From assembly GCA_021323755.1 (NCBI GenBank), contig JAJPKJ010000036.1:186001-250000 (forward strand): a stretch of 64,000 bases of DNA. Reading direction: 5' to 3'. Both the position numbers and the translations under genes were made by a program. The notes beneath the pieces are model-generated. The model made no database searches. It was not told the origin of the DNA and saw only the letters and a program-made list of their open reading frames with translations. Source of the DNA: Chitinophagales bacterium (GTDB taxonomy: Bacteria; Bacteroidota; Bacteroidia; Chitinophagales; Chitinophagaceae). Position 1 is the first letter of the stretch. Every line of letters starts with the position of its first letter. Of this stretch, positions 37,931-46,538 are shown one piece after another.

Positions 37931-40345
37931 CTATTCCGTCCTTAAGCTCTTCACCGGATTGGCGATTGCTGCTTTTATCGCCTGGAAACTTACTGTTGCC
38001 AGTGCGATGATCACAGATAATAATCCCCCAAAAATAAAAATCCAGAAACTTATGTCAATTCTGTATACATAATCCTGTAACCACTGATGCATAAAATACC
38101 AGGCGAGGGGTGATGCAATTAAAAATGCGATTATGATCAATATCACAAACTCTTTTGAAAAAAGATATACGATATGACTTGTTGTTGCTCCGAGCACTTT
38201 ACGAATACCCACTTCTTTAATGCGCTGAACAGCCATGAACGACGCTAACCCATATAGGCCAAGGCAACTTAAAAAGATGGCAATGACCGCGAATAATTGA
38301 AAGAGTTGTGATAATTGCCTTTCCTGTTTATAGAAGCTGTCAATTTTTGAATCAAGAAATTGATATTCAAAAACAAAATCAGGAAAAACTTTTGTCCATA
38401 TTTTTTCAATTGAGTTCATGGTAGCTGAAGCATCATTGGATGATAATTTTATTCCGGCGTTGCTATATCCCCTTTTGAATGTGGTGAGTATCACCGGGGC
38501 AAGCTCGCGGCGAAATGAGCGCGCATTGAATTCTTTCATTACGCCGACGATTGGTCCACTCATATGTCCCCATAAACCAATTTGTTTTCCTATTGCATCC
38601 TTCGGATCAGTGATTCCTAAATTCTTCAGCAACAATTCATCAACAACAAATTCGCGGGAGGTGTCTGAAGGCTCCAGATTTCTTCCTGCAACCAATGGTA
38701 ATTTATATGTTGGTATATACTGATCATCCGCCCATTTAATTATGGCATAAAAATCAGTTTCTTTTGCGGCATGATTAAAATTGAAAGTTGTCCAGTTATC
38801 ATTGTCATCCTCAACTGGAGTATTTGAACTGAAGCTTATATTTTGAATTCCATTTACAGATGATAATTCTTTTCGTAAATAATCCAATTTACTTACCCCT
38901 GCACTATCGCCAGGAAAAGGAATATTTACCACTGCATTTTTATCAAAACCGAGTGGTTGATTGGTGAAATAATTCATCTGCTTCACTATTATCAATGTCC
39001 CGATTATCAATGCCTGCGCGATGATGAATTGAAATACAACCAACCCTCTTCTCAAAGAAATCCCTTTTGTGCTCTTTGCTGCGAGTTTGCTTTTCAACGC
39101 GTTGATCGGGTTGAACCGCGACAACACAACAGATGGATAAAAACCTGCGATCGCAGTTACCACAATGGTGATGATGAAAAGAAATAGGATGGCCGCTGGA
39201 TCAAAAAGAAGATTAAACGTTAGCGGCAAATCAAGTATTTTACTTATTGCGGACAATGATACAGTGCTGATGATCAGAGATAATATTACCGCCATTACGA
39301 CAATTAAAAATGTTTCAATGATAAATTGCAGTTTTAACTGCGATTTATTGCTGCCCAAAACTTTTCGAACCCCAACTTCTTTTGCGCGATTAACTGCTTG
39401 TGCAGTTGATAAATTAATAAAATTGACACAAGCGATCAATAAAATGAATGCTCCGATCAACCACAATCCGCGTATCAATTGTGGGCTGATGGTCTTACCA
39501 CTAAAATTGCCAACATGTGTATCGTAATGAACTTTGCTTAACGACTGAATGATATGACTATCCTTATCACCTGCCGGCTCCATTTTTTTTGAAAATGCTC
39601 TGAGTTGAGTATTAAATTTTTCTTCTGACAAATTCGGCGACAATAGAATATAACATCCAAAGCTTCCATTGGTATTAGACCATTCGGTTGATTTTGCATA
39701 ACCGGCTGTATAGCCCGTGCCATAAGCAATCGCGATCTTCAATTGAAAGTCAGTATTGGCTGGAATCGTTGCCAATACTCCGGTTATCCTAAGGGTATTT
39801 GCATTATTCCACTTTATGGTTTTGCCGATCGCAGTTCGCCAGTCGCCAAAATATTTGTCTGCAATTTCTTTAGTAAGAACTGCCGTATTCGGTTCCTTTA
39901 ATGCGGTTGTGGGATCACCCGCCAAAAAAGGAAAGTCGAAAATATTAAAGAATGAAGGCTCGGTAAAAAAAACGCCTTTTTCTTCTTTGAATTTCTTTAT
40001 AGCCTGCCCTTTGTTATCCAACACCAATATCTGGTCATTTCCCTCAAAATATACCGGCGCAACGCCTTCAATTTGGGGAAAGGAATTTTTTAATCCGGCC
40101 GGCAACGCAAACGGTACCCCCTGCCCATAAAAAATATTTGCATCTGCATGATGATATTCTGTGAGCACACGATAAATACGATCTTTCTTCGCATGAAATT
40201 TATCATAACTCAATTCAAAATTAATGATGACGAAGATCAGCAAACAAATAGCTGTGCCGGCAGCTAATCCCGCCACATTAATGATGGTGTAATTTTTATT
40301 TCGCAATAAGGTGCGAAATGCTGTTTTAAAATAATTCTTGAACAT
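37931..40345 (-). CDS. double-FtsX ABC permease P14 (class III)
   Basis: 804 residues, with coupling helices KEVGVRKVLG at 322-331 and KEVGIRKVLG at 710-719. Class III marks are TAQAVNRAKEVG, NPINALKSKLA, LYGLASFMAVQRIKEVG and YLFSKEF. PCD1 has ADKYFGDWRTAIGK, as P22 does. The PCD2 motif is GVMKEFNARSF. After the second coupling helix it has ATTSH where the others mostly have ASV. It begins the second module and lies 216 bp after the DUF4097-like gene. Confidence 0.93.
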   Translation of the reverse strand: MFKNYFKTAFRTLLRNKNYTIINVAGLAAGTAICLLIFVIINFELSYDKFHAKKDRIYRVLTEYHHADANIFYGQGVPFALPAGLKNSFPQIEGVAPVYFEGNDQILVLDNKGQAIKKFKEEKGVFFTEPSFFNIFDFPFLAGDPTTALKEPNTAVLTKEIADKYFGDWRTAIGKTIKWNNANTLRITGVLATIPANTDFQLKIAIAYGTGYTAGYAKSTEWSNTNGSFGCYILLSPNLSEEKFNTQLRAFSKKMEPAGDKDSHIIQSLSKVHYDTHVGNFSGKTISPQLIRGLWLIGAFILLIACVNFINLSTAQAVNRAKEVGVRKVLGSNKSQLKLQFIIETFLIVVMAVILSLIISTVSLSAISKILDLPLTFNLLFDPAAILFLFIITIVVTAIAGFYPSVVLSRFNPINALKSKLAAKSTKGISLRRGLVVFQFIIAQALIIGTLIIVKQMNYFTNQPLGFDKNAVVNIPFPGDSAGVSKLDYLRKELSSVNGIQNISFSSNTPVEDDNDNWTTFNFNHAAKETDFYAIIKWADDQYIPTYKLPLVAGRNLEPSDTSREFVVDELLLKNLGITDPKDAIGKQIGLWGHMSGPIVGVMKEFNARSFRRELAPVILTTFKRGYSNAGIKLSSNDASATMNSIEKIWTKVFPDFVFEYQFLDSKIDSFYKQERQLSQLFQLFAVIAIFLSCLGLYGLASFMAVQRIKEVGIRKVLGATTSHIVYLFSKEFVILIIIAFLIASPLAWYFMHQWLQDYVYRIDISFWIFIFGGLLSVIIALATVSFQAIKAAIANPVKSLRTE

Positions 40346-40461
40346 GGCTACACTTATTTATTTATCTACAATCGAATTGTTCACAGTAATAGCTATCAGT
40401 TATTGGCGTTTAGCTATAGATCCTTTTGGAACCAGCAATTACTCCTTTCTTAAACATCGAT

Positions 40462-40486
40462 GTGCCTGACTGCGGCAGACGGTCAC
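40462..40486. repeat. 25-bp imperfect palindrome after the DUF4097-like gene
   Basis: The palindrome is centred on CTGCGGCAG with outer arms GTG/CAC and alternating matches between. It lies in the 216-bp gap between the DUF4097-like stop (40562) and the P14 start (40345). It could act as an mRNA hairpin, a weak terminator without a T-run, or a dispersed repeat. The remainder of the gap is AT-rich with no recognisable gene. Confidence 0.4.
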
Positions 40487-40561
40487 TCATTTGTACAACC
40501 ATCCACAACTCATCCTGATCATCCGATCCCAAAAAACGGACGCATTACCCTTAGTTGCTGG

Positions 40562-41593
40562 TTATTTGAACGATAAATAAACTTTACCGCCGCCTGCATT
40601 TACGGTTACCGGAATGCCGCCACCATTCACAGTCCCTTCTATCTTATCTTCTTTTATCGTTCCGCTGAAATTCTTAAACGTAAAATTCTTGTCCATTTTA
40701 TCCCCGTATAATTTAAGGTCGTAACCTTTGTCTTTCGGAATTTTCAGATCAATGTTGCCGCCTGAATTACTGAGCTTAATATATTTTCCAACTTCTGCAA
40801 TTTCAGCGTCAATATTTCCACCGCTTGTTGATGCATCAAGACTGCAAGCCATTTCGCGCAAACTCAAACTACCGCCCGAAGTATGTGTGCTCAATTCACC
40901 TTTAACGATTTTTCCGTCTACGGAGCCACCGCTGGTAACAGCTTTAATATCTCCATCCAGATTGCGGAGCGAAAGGGAGCCACCCGAAGTACTCAATCTT
41001 ATTTTTCCGGTACAATTATTTGCTTCGATACTCCCTCCACTTGTGCCCAGGTCAATATCATCTTTTGAATCAGAAACATTAATGCTTCCCCCCGAAGTTT
41101 CACCGTGAATTTTACCGGATAATTTTTCAACAGTAAGACTGCCACCACTCGTTGAAAAATCTTCTGTACCGGATAAATTCGACAGGCTAATGCTTCCTCC
41201 GCTGGTTGACAGGTCCGTAGAAACATTTTGGGGAACAAAAATTTTGAAAGAAATATTTAATGCTTTTCTCCAATTCGTAATCCTGTTCTTGGTTTTTGCA
41301 ATTGCTGTCAACTTGTTTGCAGATGCAGAAACATTCAGTTCGTAATCATTTAATCTTTGTTGAATTTCTTCTTTGGATAATGTATGACCATTGTTAGAAG
41401 TAATATAAACTTCAATACGTGCTTCCTGGGAATTTCCGCCGGCAACATCAATGCTGCCACCGGATGTTTTTGCTTCCACTTCTTTTATAGATTCATTTGT
41501 CAAAGGCTTTGTCAGATATAATGCATCGCGATTTTGCGCGTTGATGCTTAAAGTGGCAAATGCAAGCAGAACTACCAAAAAATGTTTTTTCAT
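40562..41593 (-). CDS. secreted DUF4097-like beta-repeat protein
   Basis: A 343-residue protein with a signal peptide (MKKHFLVVLLAFATLSINAQ, cleavage near residue 20), so periplasmic or surface-located. TSGG(S/N) motifs occur at residues 130, 148, 166, 184, 202, 220, 238 and 256, exactly 18 residues apart. An outlier lies at 43 and a degenerate NSGGN at 276. Each repeat reads TSGGS(I/L) followed by a short hydrophobic strand, as in DUF4097 putative adhesins folding as a parallel beta-stack. The C-terminus has GGGIPVTVNAGGGKVYLSFK-type strands. It is the only gene of another type inside the array, 60 bp after P15 and 216 bp before P14, exactly at a module junction. Its function is unknown; an extracytoplasmic partner or cargo of the exporter is possible. 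Confidence 0.8.
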   Translation of the reverse strand: MKKHFLVVLLAFATLSINAQNRDALYLTKPLTNESIKEVEAKTSGGSIDVAGGNSQEARIEVYITSNNGHTLSKEEIQQRLNDYELNVSASANKLTAIAKTKNRITNWRKALNISFKIFVPQNVSTDLSTSGGSISLSNLSGTEDFSTSGGSLTVEKLSGKIHGETSGGSINVSDSKDDIDLGTSGGSIEANNCTGKIRLSTSGGSLSLRNLDGDIKAVTSGGSVDGKIVKGELSTHTSGGSLSLREMACSLDASTSGGNIDAEIAEVGKYIKLSNSGGNIDLKIPKDKGYDLKLYGDKMDKNFTFKNFSGTIKEDKIEGTVNGGGIPVTVNAGGGKVYLSFK

Positions 41594-41653
41594 GTTTTAC
41601 TTATTTGTTTTGCGTATTATTTTTAATCTTTAGTTTTTCATTATTAATTATCG

Positions 41654-44035
41654 TTATTCGCTTCTTAAACTTTTTACTGGATTTGCCATCGCTGCTTTTA
41701 GCGCCTGGAAACTGATTGTTGTTAATGCAATCAATATTGCTAAAACACCGGCCATGGCAAAAACCCACCAATAAATACTTGTTCGGTAGGCAAAACCCTG
41801 CAACCATTTGTTCATAAAATACCAGGTGAGTGGCGCAGCGATCAAAAAAGAAATCAATATCAAGACCAAAAACTCTTTTGATAACAAGTTCAAAATGTTT
41901 GTTACGGTTGCGCCCATCACTTTTCTTATACCAATTTCTTTGGTGCGCTGCATGGTGCTGTAAGAGGCAAGTCCTAATAAACCAAGACAAGAAATGAAAA
42001 TAGCGAGGATAGCAAAATTCAAAAACAATCTTCCAAACCTGTCTTCACTCCGATATTGTTTATCAAAAAATTCATCTAAGAAGTAATAACTGAATGGGCG
42101 GTTCGGCACTAATCTTTTCCATTTGTTTTCTATAGCAGAAATAGTAGAAGGTAAATTATTTGGATTTACATTTATCGAAACCAAACTGCAACCATTGGGC
42201 TCAATACGAATACTCAAAGGCTTTATGACTTCTTGTAGTGATCTAAAATGAAAATCTTTTACAACACCGATTATCATTCCTTTTCTTCCCCATTGATCAA
42301 ATTTTTTCCCGATGATCTGTTCTGGTGAACTGTATCCGAACATTTTCATAGCCGCTTCATTAACGATCATTGATTGTGTGGTGTCCGTCATAAAATCCTT
42401 TGAAAATGCGCGACCGGCTAGTATTTTCATTTTGTATTGTGCTATATAATCAAAATCTACAAAGTACAGATCAAGATTAGCGATCTGCATATCACCTTTT
42501 ACATTTTCTATTTGCGAATATGCGCCCGGATTACCGCCGCCGGGAACGCTTCCTGCCATTGAAGTTGAGATTACTCCGGGTAACGTCGAAACTTCATGCT
42601 CAAAAACAAGTTTAGTTGAATCGCCATGTGTGTCAATGATCATTTTTTGATCTTTATTAAAACCAAGATCCTGGCTGCGCATATAATTCATTTGATTCAA
42701 CACAACGATTGTGGCAATGATCAATGCAATGGAAATGGTGAATTGTGTAACTACTAGCCCTTTTCGCAGAAAGATTCCTTTTGTTCCGGTAACGAAACGT
42801 CCTTTTAAGACTGTGATTGGCTGGAAGGAAGACAACACAAGCGATGGATAAATTCCTGCGAATATCCCGATGGCAATTGCCACCAAAAAAAGAATGAGAA
42901 TATCCTGCGGATGTGAGAAAATATTATGACCGATTATCTTTCCTGAAAGTTGGTTGAATAATGGAAATAATAATGCAGTGAGTAAAACAGATAAAAAAAA
43001 TGCGATCAAACAAAGAAAAACACTTTCACCGATAAATTGCCGTGCTAATTGCGTCTGCAATGCGCCAACCACTTTACGGATGCCCACTTCTTTTGCCCTT
43101 TCCGCAGAACGGGCTGTAGTAAGATTTACAAAATTGAAACAAGCGATGAGTAAAATGAATACCGCCACTATGGAGAAGATGTAAACATTACTAATGTTAC
43201 CAGTTTTACTCCCATCGCGTGTCGATCGCAAGTACACATCACGCAATCGTTCGAGGTATAATGTTGGGTACATCTGCAATTGTTTCATTTCTGATCCATT
43301 ATATTTCTGCAAGAATGCAGGAAGCTTCGCCTGCAATGCCAGCGGGTTTGTGCCAGGTTTCAGCAATAGAAATGTATTCTCACCATAATTTCCCCACTGG
43401 TCGTCCAATCCTTTATTGAATTCTTGCGTGACGGTCGTCATGCTCACCAGCATATCCGCCTTTATTTGCGAGTTCTCCGGAATATCCTGCATTATGCCGG
43501 TGATCGTTGAAACAAAATTTCCATCAGTCAACAAAACAGTTTGCCCTATTGGATTGGAATTACCGAAATATTTCTTTGCTGCAGTTTCAGAAAGAACGAT
43601 GCTGAATTTTTCTTTCAGTGCTGTTTGCGGATTTCCTCTGAATAGTTTAAAATCGAAAACATGAAAAAAAGAAGAATCGGCAAACAGCGTATTGTCTTCC
43701 TGAAACTTTACATCGCCTTTTCGCACCAGCAAACTGGCGCCGCTAATGCGTATGGAAGATTCTATTTCAGGAAATTCGCTTTTTATGTGTGGTGAAACTG
43801 CCCATGCCGGACCGCTGGCATTGATCGTCTCTGTTGGAGTCTTAATGTCACAAACTACACGATAAATTCTATTTGCTTTCGAATGAAATGAATCGTAACT
43901 CAATTCAAATTTCACATACAAAAAGATCAGGAAAAAAGCGGTCATCCCGACTGTCAATCCCATAATATTAATAAAAGAAAAAATTTTGTGTTTCCACAAA
44001 TTGCGTAAAGCGATCTTCAAATAATTCTTAATCAT
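41654..44035 (-). CDS. double-FtsX ABC permease P15 (class V)
   Basis: 793 residues, with coupling helices KEVGIRKVVG at 315-324 and KEIGIRKVMG at 699-708. PCD1 has AKKYFGNSNPIGQ. TM2 ends IACFNFVNLTTARSAER. The linker is QPITVLKGRFVTG. PCD2 has AFSKDFMTDTTQSMIVNE and GVVKDFHFRSL. It ends NPVKSLRSE. It is the last permease of the first module, and its stop is only 60 bp before the DUF4097-like start, so the two are probably co-transcribed. The gap to P16 is 68 bp. Confidence 0.92.
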   Translation of the reverse strand: MIKNYLKIALRNLWKHKIFSFINIMGLTVGMTAFFLIFLYVKFELSYDSFHSKANRIYRVVCDIKTPTETINASGPAWAVSPHIKSEFPEIESSIRISGASLLVRKGDVKFQEDNTLFADSSFFHVFDFKLFRGNPQTALKEKFSIVLSETAAKKYFGNSNPIGQTVLLTDGNFVSTITGIMQDIPENSQIKADMLVSMTTVTQEFNKGLDDQWGNYGENTFLLLKPGTNPLALQAKLPAFLQKYNGSEMKQLQMYPTLYLERLRDVYLRSTRDGSKTGNISNVYIFSIVAVFILLIACFNFVNLTTARSAERAKEVGIRKVVGALQTQLARQFIGESVFLCLIAFFLSVLLTALLFPLFNQLSGKIIGHNIFSHPQDILILFLVAIAIGIFAGIYPSLVLSSFQPITVLKGRFVTGTKGIFLRKGLVVTQFTISIALIIATIVVLNQMNYMRSQDLGFNKDQKMIIDTHGDSTKLVFEHEVSTLPGVISTSMAGSVPGGGNPGAYSQIENVKGDMQIANLDLYFVDFDYIAQYKMKILAGRAFSKDFMTDTTQSMIVNEAAMKMFGYSSPEQIIGKKFDQWGRKGMIIGVVKDFHFRSLQEVIKPLSIRIEPNGCSLVSINVNPNNLPSTISAIENKWKRLVPNRPFSYYFLDEFFDKQYRSEDRFGRLFLNFAILAIFISCLGLLGLASYSTMQRTKEIGIRKVMGATVTNILNLLSKEFLVLILISFLIAAPLTWYFMNKWLQGFAYRTSIYWWVFAMAGVLAILIALTTISFQALKAAMANPVKSLRSE

Positions 44036-44103
44036 ATAAGCTGTTTCTGATGTTTGATTTTTTGATCTCTGATTTCTTTATTATCAATTATTCATTATTG
44101 TTT

Positions 44104-46467
44104 CTATTCCGTTCTCAAACTCTTAACCGGATTTGCGACTGCAACCTTTAACGCCTGATAACTTATCGTCAATAAGGTGATAATAATAATTGACGCACCA
44201 GCAACAATGAAAACGGTTGGGCTGATGTCAATGCGATAGGCAAAACCTTGCAACCATTTGTTCATCACCCACCACGATAAGGGAAATGCAACAAGGATCG
44301 CAATTCCGATAAGTAACAAAAAATCTTTAGACAACATCAAAAAAATATGGCTCACGGATGCGCCGATAATTTTTCTTATTCCAATTTCTTTTTGTCTCCT
44401 TTGTGCAGTAAATGCAGCAAGTCCAAATAGCCCGAGACAGGAAATAATGATGGCCAATCCTGCAAAATATTTCGAAAGAACAGACACAATAGATTCTGCT
44501 TCATATTGTTTTTGATAAGCTTGATCTAAAAAATTAAATTCGAATGGAAAGCCAGGGTTAAAGCGTTCATACAAATCCTGAATTCGGGCGATCGTTTCTT
44601 TTTGTCCGGAGCTATTCAATCTCACCATCACTTTGTCCCAAACTTCTCCATAATCCAGACTAATATAAAGTGGTGTTACTGCTGCATGTAAAGATTCAAA
44701 ATGAAAATCCTTTACCACCCCGATGATATGCACATTACGTCCAAACCATTTTACCGTTTTCCCAATCGGGTCTTTCAATCCCATGGTTTTTATTGCTGTT
44801 TCATTAAAGACTATTGCCGCAGAATCACTGGCAAATTGTTTTGAATAACTTCGACCCTCAACCAATTGCATATTCATGGTTTCTACAAAATCATAACCTG
44901 CATTAATGCCTTCAAAATAATAAAGTCCATTTGGATCTTTTCCCGGCCATTCAATCATATTGCCACCAAAATTTCTCCCCACCATTTCATGTGTTGTCGT
45001 TGAAGCATTGACAACACCAGGAATTTTTTTTAATTCCGTCAAAAAATTTTCTTCGTCTCTTAAAAGCTTTCCTTCCGCATTAAAGCGAAGAATATTGTCT
45101 TTATTATAACCAAGTTGAACCGATTGTATAAGATCAATTTGTTTATATACTACGAGTACTGCAATTATCAGCGTAACCGTAATTGCAAATTGAAAAACTA
45201 CCAAACCTTTTCTTGCCCACCTTTCGCCAACAGATGAATTAAGTTTATTTTTTAAAATAGTAATCGGATTAAACCCCGAAAGATATAATGCAGGATAACT
45301 TCCGGAAATAAGCCCCGTTAGCAGTGTAATGCCCAAAACACCGAATAGAATTTGGGGACTAAAATGAAGCGATAGCTGTTTGCCCGTTAATTGATTGAAC
45401 TCAGGCAATAACAGCAGTACAATGATCAATGCAAGAACGACTGAAATAAAAGCCAGCAAAACCGACTCACTCAAAAACTGGAAAATAAGTTGCTTTCGTC
45501 CTGCACCTACAACTTTTTTTATACCCACTTCTTTTAACCTGCGCGATGCTTTTGCTGTTGAAAGATTCATGAAGTTGATACAGGCTATAGCCAGAATAAA
45601 AATGGCTATAACTGAAAACAGACGAACATATTCCATTTTGCCTCCTGTACTTGCGCCATGCACAAAGGTGTTTTGCAGGTAAGCCGTTGAGACGGGGATG
45701 GCTTCCACCTTTCGAAATGTATCGTTAGCGTTGCGGGTAATGATATCATAGACGCGTTTATTGAATGCCTTGATATCTGTACCTTTTTTCAAAAGAACAT
45801 AATTATGCGGGCCACCGTTGTACCACGATCTTACCCAATTAGAGACATCTCCGTAATATTCAAACGACAGCGCAAAATCGAATTGTATGGAAGAATTACG
45901 AGGAATATTCTCGAATATGCCCGAAACAAAAAAAGTAGTGTCATGCTGGAAACGGATGGCTTTTCCAATAACATCATCTGTAGTGCCAAAAAGTTTTTTA
46001 GCAAGGTCTTCTGAAATAACGATTGAACTCTTGTCTTTAAGCACAGTACCCGCATCTCCTTTGATGAGTGGAAATGAAAGTATACTAAAATAATCTTCGC
46101 CAACATATTGCCCAAAAGCTTTTATGTTTTTATCGCCAACAGTCAAGGTAAATTTTTGAAACCAGTTTGCCGGGGCAACAGTTGCTGCAAATTCCACTTC
46201 CGGCATTTGTGCTTTTACTGTTTTTGCCAGCAATCCGGATGACTCATCTGAAATGCCTTGATGCCCTGGGTAATTTCTCAGCTCCATCAACTGGTACATC
46301 TGATCGCTTTTGGCAAAAAATTTATCGTAACTGAGTTCATCTGTGACCCATAAATAAATTAATACTGCACAGGCAAGTCCTGTTGCCAATCCCACCAAAT
46401 TAAGCAACGTGAATTGGCGATCGCGAACCATATTACGCCAAGCGATTTTGAAATAATTTTTTAGCAT
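44104..46467 (-). CDS. double-FtsX ABC permease P16 (class V, class I/II-like PCD2 loop)
   Basis: 787 residues. The first coupling helix is KEVGIKKVVG (312-321), with Lys replacing the near-invariant Arg, and it is preceded by STAKASRRL instead of STARS. The second is KEIGIRKIIG at 693-702. PCD1 has AKKLFGTTDDVIGK. PCD2 contains IEWPGKDPNG, a loop like those of classes I and II, but ends in the class V motif GVVKDFHFESL. The linker is NPITILKNKLN. It is therefore a mosaic by eye. The gap to P17 is 71 bp. Confidence 0.92.
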   Translation of the reverse strand: MLKNYFKIAWRNMVRDRQFTLLNLVGLATGLACAVLIYLWVTDELSYDKFFAKSDQMYQLMELRNYPGHQGISDESSGLLAKTVKAQMPEVEFAATVAPANWFQKFTLTVGDKNIKAFGQYVGEDYFSILSFPLIKGDAGTVLKDKSSIVISEDLAKKLFGTTDDVIGKAIRFQHDTTFFVSGIFENIPRNSSIQFDFALSFEYYGDVSNWVRSWYNGGPHNYVLLKKGTDIKAFNKRVYDIITRNANDTFRKVEAIPVSTAYLQNTFVHGASTGGKMEYVRLFSVIAIFILAIACINFMNLSTAKASRRLKEVGIKKVVGAGRKQLIFQFLSESVLLAFISVVLALIIVLLLLPEFNQLTGKQLSLHFSPQILFGVLGITLLTGLISGSYPALYLSGFNPITILKNKLNSSVGERWARKGLVVFQFAITVTLIIAVLVVYKQIDLIQSVQLGYNKDNILRFNAEGKLLRDEENFLTELKKIPGVVNASTTTHEMVGRNFGGNMIEWPGKDPNGLYYFEGINAGYDFVETMNMQLVEGRSYSKQFASDSAAIVFNETAIKTMGLKDPIGKTVKWFGRNVHIIGVVKDFHFESLHAAVTPLYISLDYGEVWDKVMVRLNSSGQKETIARIQDLYERFNPGFPFEFNFLDQAYQKQYEAESIVSVLSKYFAGLAIIISCLGLFGLAAFTAQRRQKEIGIRKIIGASVSHIFLMLSKDFLLLIGIAILVAFPLSWWVMNKWLQGFAYRIDISPTVFIVAGASIIIITLLTISYQALKVAVANPVKSLRTE

Positions 46468-46538
46468 AAATAGATATTTATGATGTCTGATCTTGAGCTG
46501 TCTGATTTCATCATTATCAATTATTCATTTTTATCTGC

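Noticed and set aside
40562-41593. DNA tandem repeat inside the DUF4097-like gene
   Set aside because: The 18-residue repeats are clear in protein but the 54-base units have diverged, so this is a protein repeat and not a recent DNA satellite.
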